A stretch of 55,516 nucleotides of DNA from assembly GCA_013285685.1 (NCBI GenBank), contig JABDHD010000011.1:1-55516 (forward strand), written 5' to 3'. Below are positions 52,911 to 55,516 of this stretch, in pieces; the first letter of the stretch is position 1, and each line of letters opens with the position of its first letter. A model generated the notes under the pieces. The model was not told the DNA's origin and did no database searches. It saw only the letters and a list, made by a program, of their open reading frames with translations. The position numbers were made by a program, and so were the translations under genes. This stretch comes from Bacteroidota bacterium. GTDB lineage: Bacteria > Bacteroidota > Bacteroidia > Sphingobacteriales > Sphingobacteriaceae.

Positions 52911-55516
52911 TCAGGCCCTTTTGCGACGTATATACAGCACAACTGACGTTCCGCAGGGTTGGTCTTGTTCGTCAAATAGATCGATAAATTCGATTGGCTG
53001 TCGAATGTCGTCATTAAAATCGATTAGCCGTTTTAGGGTAATCTCGATTCCTTTCGATTCATAGATTACCGCCAGCCGCCGCTTCCATTCGCCTGCCTTT
53101 TCTCGGCCTATCCCGTTGTCCGTTATCGTGCATACCAGCCAGCGTTCGCCAGAAAGGGCAGTGGAAACGCGCAGCATTTTTTCACCTGCTTTACGGCTAA
53201 GTCCGTGCCAAAGCGCGTTTTCAACAAATGGCTGTAGTATAAGCGGAGGTATTTTTTCATACTCCTGAACGATTTCAAGAGCCGTTTCCTGAACGAAATT
53301 TAAGTGAACATCCAATCTTAGCGCCTCCAGCTGAACATAAAGACGGATTGTGTCAAGCTCCTTGTCCAGGCTAACTGTATTTGACTCGGAATCTTCAAGT
53401 ACCTGTCTTAATAGTCTCGAAAAAGAGCCTATATATCTAATTCCCTCTGATTTTTTATCCTGTTCAACTAAAGACTGTATTGAATTTAATGCATTGTAGA
53501 TAAAATGGGGGTTCATCTGGACCTTCAATGCCCTCATTTCCAAGTCCTTTATTTGATTTTTCAACTCCGAGTCCGCCTTGATCTTTCTGATCTGGGCGGT
53601 AAATACCCAAACAACTGTCGTTGCGGCAACGATAAGGACAAATATTCGAAACCACCATTCACTCCAAAATGGCGGAGTTATCGTAAACGCGAAAACCGCA
53701 GGTTTGCTCCAGCCAGAGGCTGCGTCCTTTGTACGAGCCATAAAAGTGTACTTGCCCGGCGGAAGTTGCGTAAACGCTACAGACTTATTTCGCGAGGGGA
53801 TACCCCATGCGGTATCAACCGGTAGCAACTTATATGAATATTGTGGGTTGGAGAGGATGCCCGAAACGTCCACGGCATTATAAAAAATATCAAGCGAGTT
53901 CTGGTTATATTTCAAAATGGGCTGATATGGTAAATCAAAATAAGAATACATCGAACTGGCAATTCTTTGCCAGTTGGTTTCTTTGAAGTCAAGCAAAACC
54001 TTTTCAATAATAATCCGGGGCCCTGATGCAGCGAGAATTGCAGGATTGGCATCAAATCGAATTACTTTTTTAGGTGAGGAGAGCCAGATATGGCCGGATT
54101 GATCCCGTGCAAACCGTTCAATGTCCGAAACATCTATGGACATATCAGCTTGCCTCAAATAATTAACTACTTGTGGGCCAGCGTGCGGGGTAATCCTGAC
54201 AATGTCTATTCCAACATTGGACGCAACCCACAACCTGTCAGACGCATCGGTAGTTAAACTTAGTACGTTCGTGCTTTGAAGGCCATTCTTATCGGTAACT
54301 ACATATTTCAGAAAAGGCCTGCCATTCTTCCGAAAAGAATATTGATACAGGCCGATCCCTGGCAGGCTTATCCACAATCCGTCGGCCGCCTCGTCATAAT
54401 ACCAAAAACCCTGCAGGTCATTTTTCTTTTGACCGTCGATGCCGGTTTCCCGGACAAGTGAAAAAAGGCGGTTTGATCGGTCAATGTAATAGATGCCGGC
54501 ATGATTTATATAGATAAGTATACCTCCGTTCTTTACCTCCTTTACCCGCGTAGGCTCCGTAATTGGTTTAGCAGTGTTGGCTGGAATAAAAACAGAGAGT
54601 TTTTGCGGCGTACCATAGAGCAATGTGGAATCGGCGCAAATAAAGAGCATTTTGCGCAGCCGGGAATAGGTCATGTCATAGATAAAGTCGTGTGTAGTTA
54701 ACTTCAAGACCGACGAAGAGTCAGTAAGCTTTTTACCGTCGAATTTTAAAAAGCGCGCAAAACGGCTAAGCATCCATACCGTTCCCTTGTCATCATATGT
54801 ATATAAATCTATCGGGTCAACGTTGTAATTTTCGTTTCCGCGCCCCGGCGGGCGTAATATAGGAGTAACCTGGTATCCATCATAAAGCTGAAGGCCATTT
54901 TTGGTCCCCGATGAGATAAGCACGTTTTTACCGTACGGAACGACGTTGTATATTCCCTGCAGAGGACCGGACGCATCATGATCAATAATCGTAAAATTGG
55001 TTGGTCTTATTTTAAGCAGCCCTTCCAGTGACCCGATCCATGTACCGTGGCTCGAGTCTTCTTTTACAAAACTTGGCCCAGAAAAGCCTCCCACTGAGTC
55101 CGTAAATATAGCCCAGTTGTTCGGTTTCGATATCTTGAAATAGTTTTTGTGTGTTATCCAAAGCCGGTTGTTATGATCGACCAGATAAGAGAAGTAATTG
55201 GAGGACCGATCGGCTTCTCTAAATACCGGAACCAAATGATGTTGTTTTATTTCGTAAATATCAGCACCGATACTGACGTACAAGTGCCCATGAAAAAGCG
55301 ATAGGACATTGAATATACTACCAAAGGTGTGGGAGTTGGCAAGGTACTGCCACTTTCCGCTTCCATCGCGGTAAACCAGATCATCGCCGTAATTAACATA
55401 CCACTCATTGCCGAGTTTAGCTATACCGCGGCAACCGCGGTTTTCGTGTCCTGGGAAAAGCGTTATTTTCTTCCAAAAAGTTTCGGTGAATTCATAGACA
55501 CCCTTACCGGTGGCCG
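52911..55516 (-). CDS. LytS-type sensor kinase with two-component-regulator propeller, 5'-partial
   Basis: The frame stays open to the right edge, so the N-terminus is outside the window; at least 867 aa are visible. Residues up to the membrane helix show repeated propeller blades (LWITHKNYF, TWIGSLEGLLKI, VWMLSRFARFLKF, LWISLPGIGLYQY, LWVASNVGIDIV, IWLSSPKKVIRF), then a Y_Y_Y module (YKLLPVDTAWGIPSRNKSVAFTQLPPGKYTF type), one helix, and a His_kinase/HATPase pair (LKVQMNPHFIYNALNSIQ carrying the phospho-His; PLILQPFVENALWHGL; DNGIGREKAGEW). Such proteins usually sense carbohydrates or envelope signals and pair with LytTR regulators; none is in view, so its partner should lie right of the window. 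Confidence 0.9.
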   Translation of the reverse strand, partial: ATGKGVYEFTETFWKKITLFPGHENRGCRGIAKLGNEWYVNYGDDLVYRDGSGKWQYLANSHTFGSIFNVLSLFHGHLYVSIGADIYEIKQHHLVPVFREADRSSNYFSYLVDHNNRLWITHKNYFKISKPNNWAIFTDSVGGFSGPSFVKEDSSHGTWIGSLEGLLKIRPTNFTIIDHDASGPLQGIYNVVPYGKNVLISSGTKNGLQLYDGYQVTPILRPPGRGNENYNVDPIDLYTYDDKGTVWMLSRFARFLKFDGKKLTDSSSVLKLTTHDFIYDMTYSRLRKMLFICADSTLLYGTPQKLSVFIPANTAKPITEPTRVKEVKNGGILIYINHAGIYYIDRSNRLFSLVRETGIDGQKKNDLQGFWYYDEAADGLWISLPGIGLYQYSFRKNGRPFLKYVVTDKNGLQSTNVLSLTTDASDRLWVASNVGIDIVRITPHAGPQVVNYLRQADMSIDVSDIERFARDQSGHIWLSSPKKVIRFDANPAILAASGPRIIIEKVLLDFKETNWQRIASSMYSYFDLPYQPILKYNQNSLDIFYNAVDVSGILSNPQYSYKLLPVDTAWGIPSRNKSVAFTQLPPGKYTFMARTKDAASGWSKPAVFAFTITPPFWSEWWFRIFVLIVAATTVVWVFTAQIRKIKADSELKNQIKDLEMRALKVQMNPHFIYNALNSIQSLVEQDKKSEGIRYIGSFSRLLRQVLEDSESNTVSLDKELDTIRLYVQLEALRLDVHLNFVQETALEIVQEYEKIPPLILQPFVENALWHGLSRKAGEKMLRVSTALSGERWLVCTITDNGIGREKAGEWKRRLAVIYESKGIEITLKRLIDFNDDIRQPIEFIDLFDEQDQPCGTSVVLYIRRKRA

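Overview
The window looks like chromosome from a Bacteroidota bacterium of the Sphingobacteriaceae type (Mucilaginibacter/Pedobacter-like). This rests on protein flavour only: a T6SS of Bacteroidetes subtype iii (TssN/TssO-type proteins, no TssJ/L/M), orphan MacB/FtsX-type permeases starting MFKNYLKIAWRN, a two-component-regulator-propeller kinase, and occasional TAnnTTTG -7-like promoter boxes. No phylogenetic marker was tested.

Region 1 (1-3.1 kb): an operon that once read polyprenyl synthase > terC > truncated haemoglobin has been rearranged. The terC N-terminal third is on the minus strand, the terC C-terminal half is on the plus strand, and the haemoglobin is cut at exactly the same point (~845-850). 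This is an inversion breakpoint (or an assembly join). A small Arg/His-rich secreted protein, a good terminator, an 8-bp tandem repeat and tRNA-Ser(GGA) follow.

Region 2 (3.5-32.1 kb): the most unusual part. Five very large minus-strand genes (P1-P5, ~1200 aa) each encode one continuous polypeptide: a seven-helix membrane module, a cytoplasmic AraC-type DNA-binding domain, then a complete FtsX/MacB-type permease. The N-terminal 409 residues are well conserved and nearly constant in length, while the permeases differ strongly. All five start on TTG or GTG, and each carries an inverted repeat (10-bp arms, 8-bp spacer) 87-89 nt upstream of the start, with paired compensatory differences between paralogs. 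A sixth permease lacks the N-terminal module and lacks this repeat. I read this as a candidate family of fused transporter/sensor/transcription-factor proteins, each with its own operator. No ABC ATPase is encoded nearby. Interspersed are an M1 metallopeptidase, a small membrane protein, an AraC regulator, an SDR oxidoreductase, methionine aminopeptidase, and several families of dispersed palindromic repeats, one with a cloverleaf-like layout of four hairpins.

Region 3 (32.5-35.2 kb): a plus-strand PEP-synthase-like protein with the domain order of rifamycin phosphotransferases.

Region 4 (35.3-49.9 kb): a minus-strand T6SS-iii operon in transcription order clpV, tssB, tssC, hcp, glycine-rich orphan, vgrG, tssE, tssF, tssG, PAAR, tssN, tssK, TssO-like, a second one-helix protein and a possible 45-aa membrane protein. 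A TssR-sized protein is not visible here.

Region 5 (50.1-55.5 kb): a NarL-type response regulator with a HisKA_3 kinase whose sensor part looks reduced, a possible 38-aa membrane protein, and a LytS-type propeller histidine kinase that runs off the right edge. These may control the adjacent T6SS, but that is inference.
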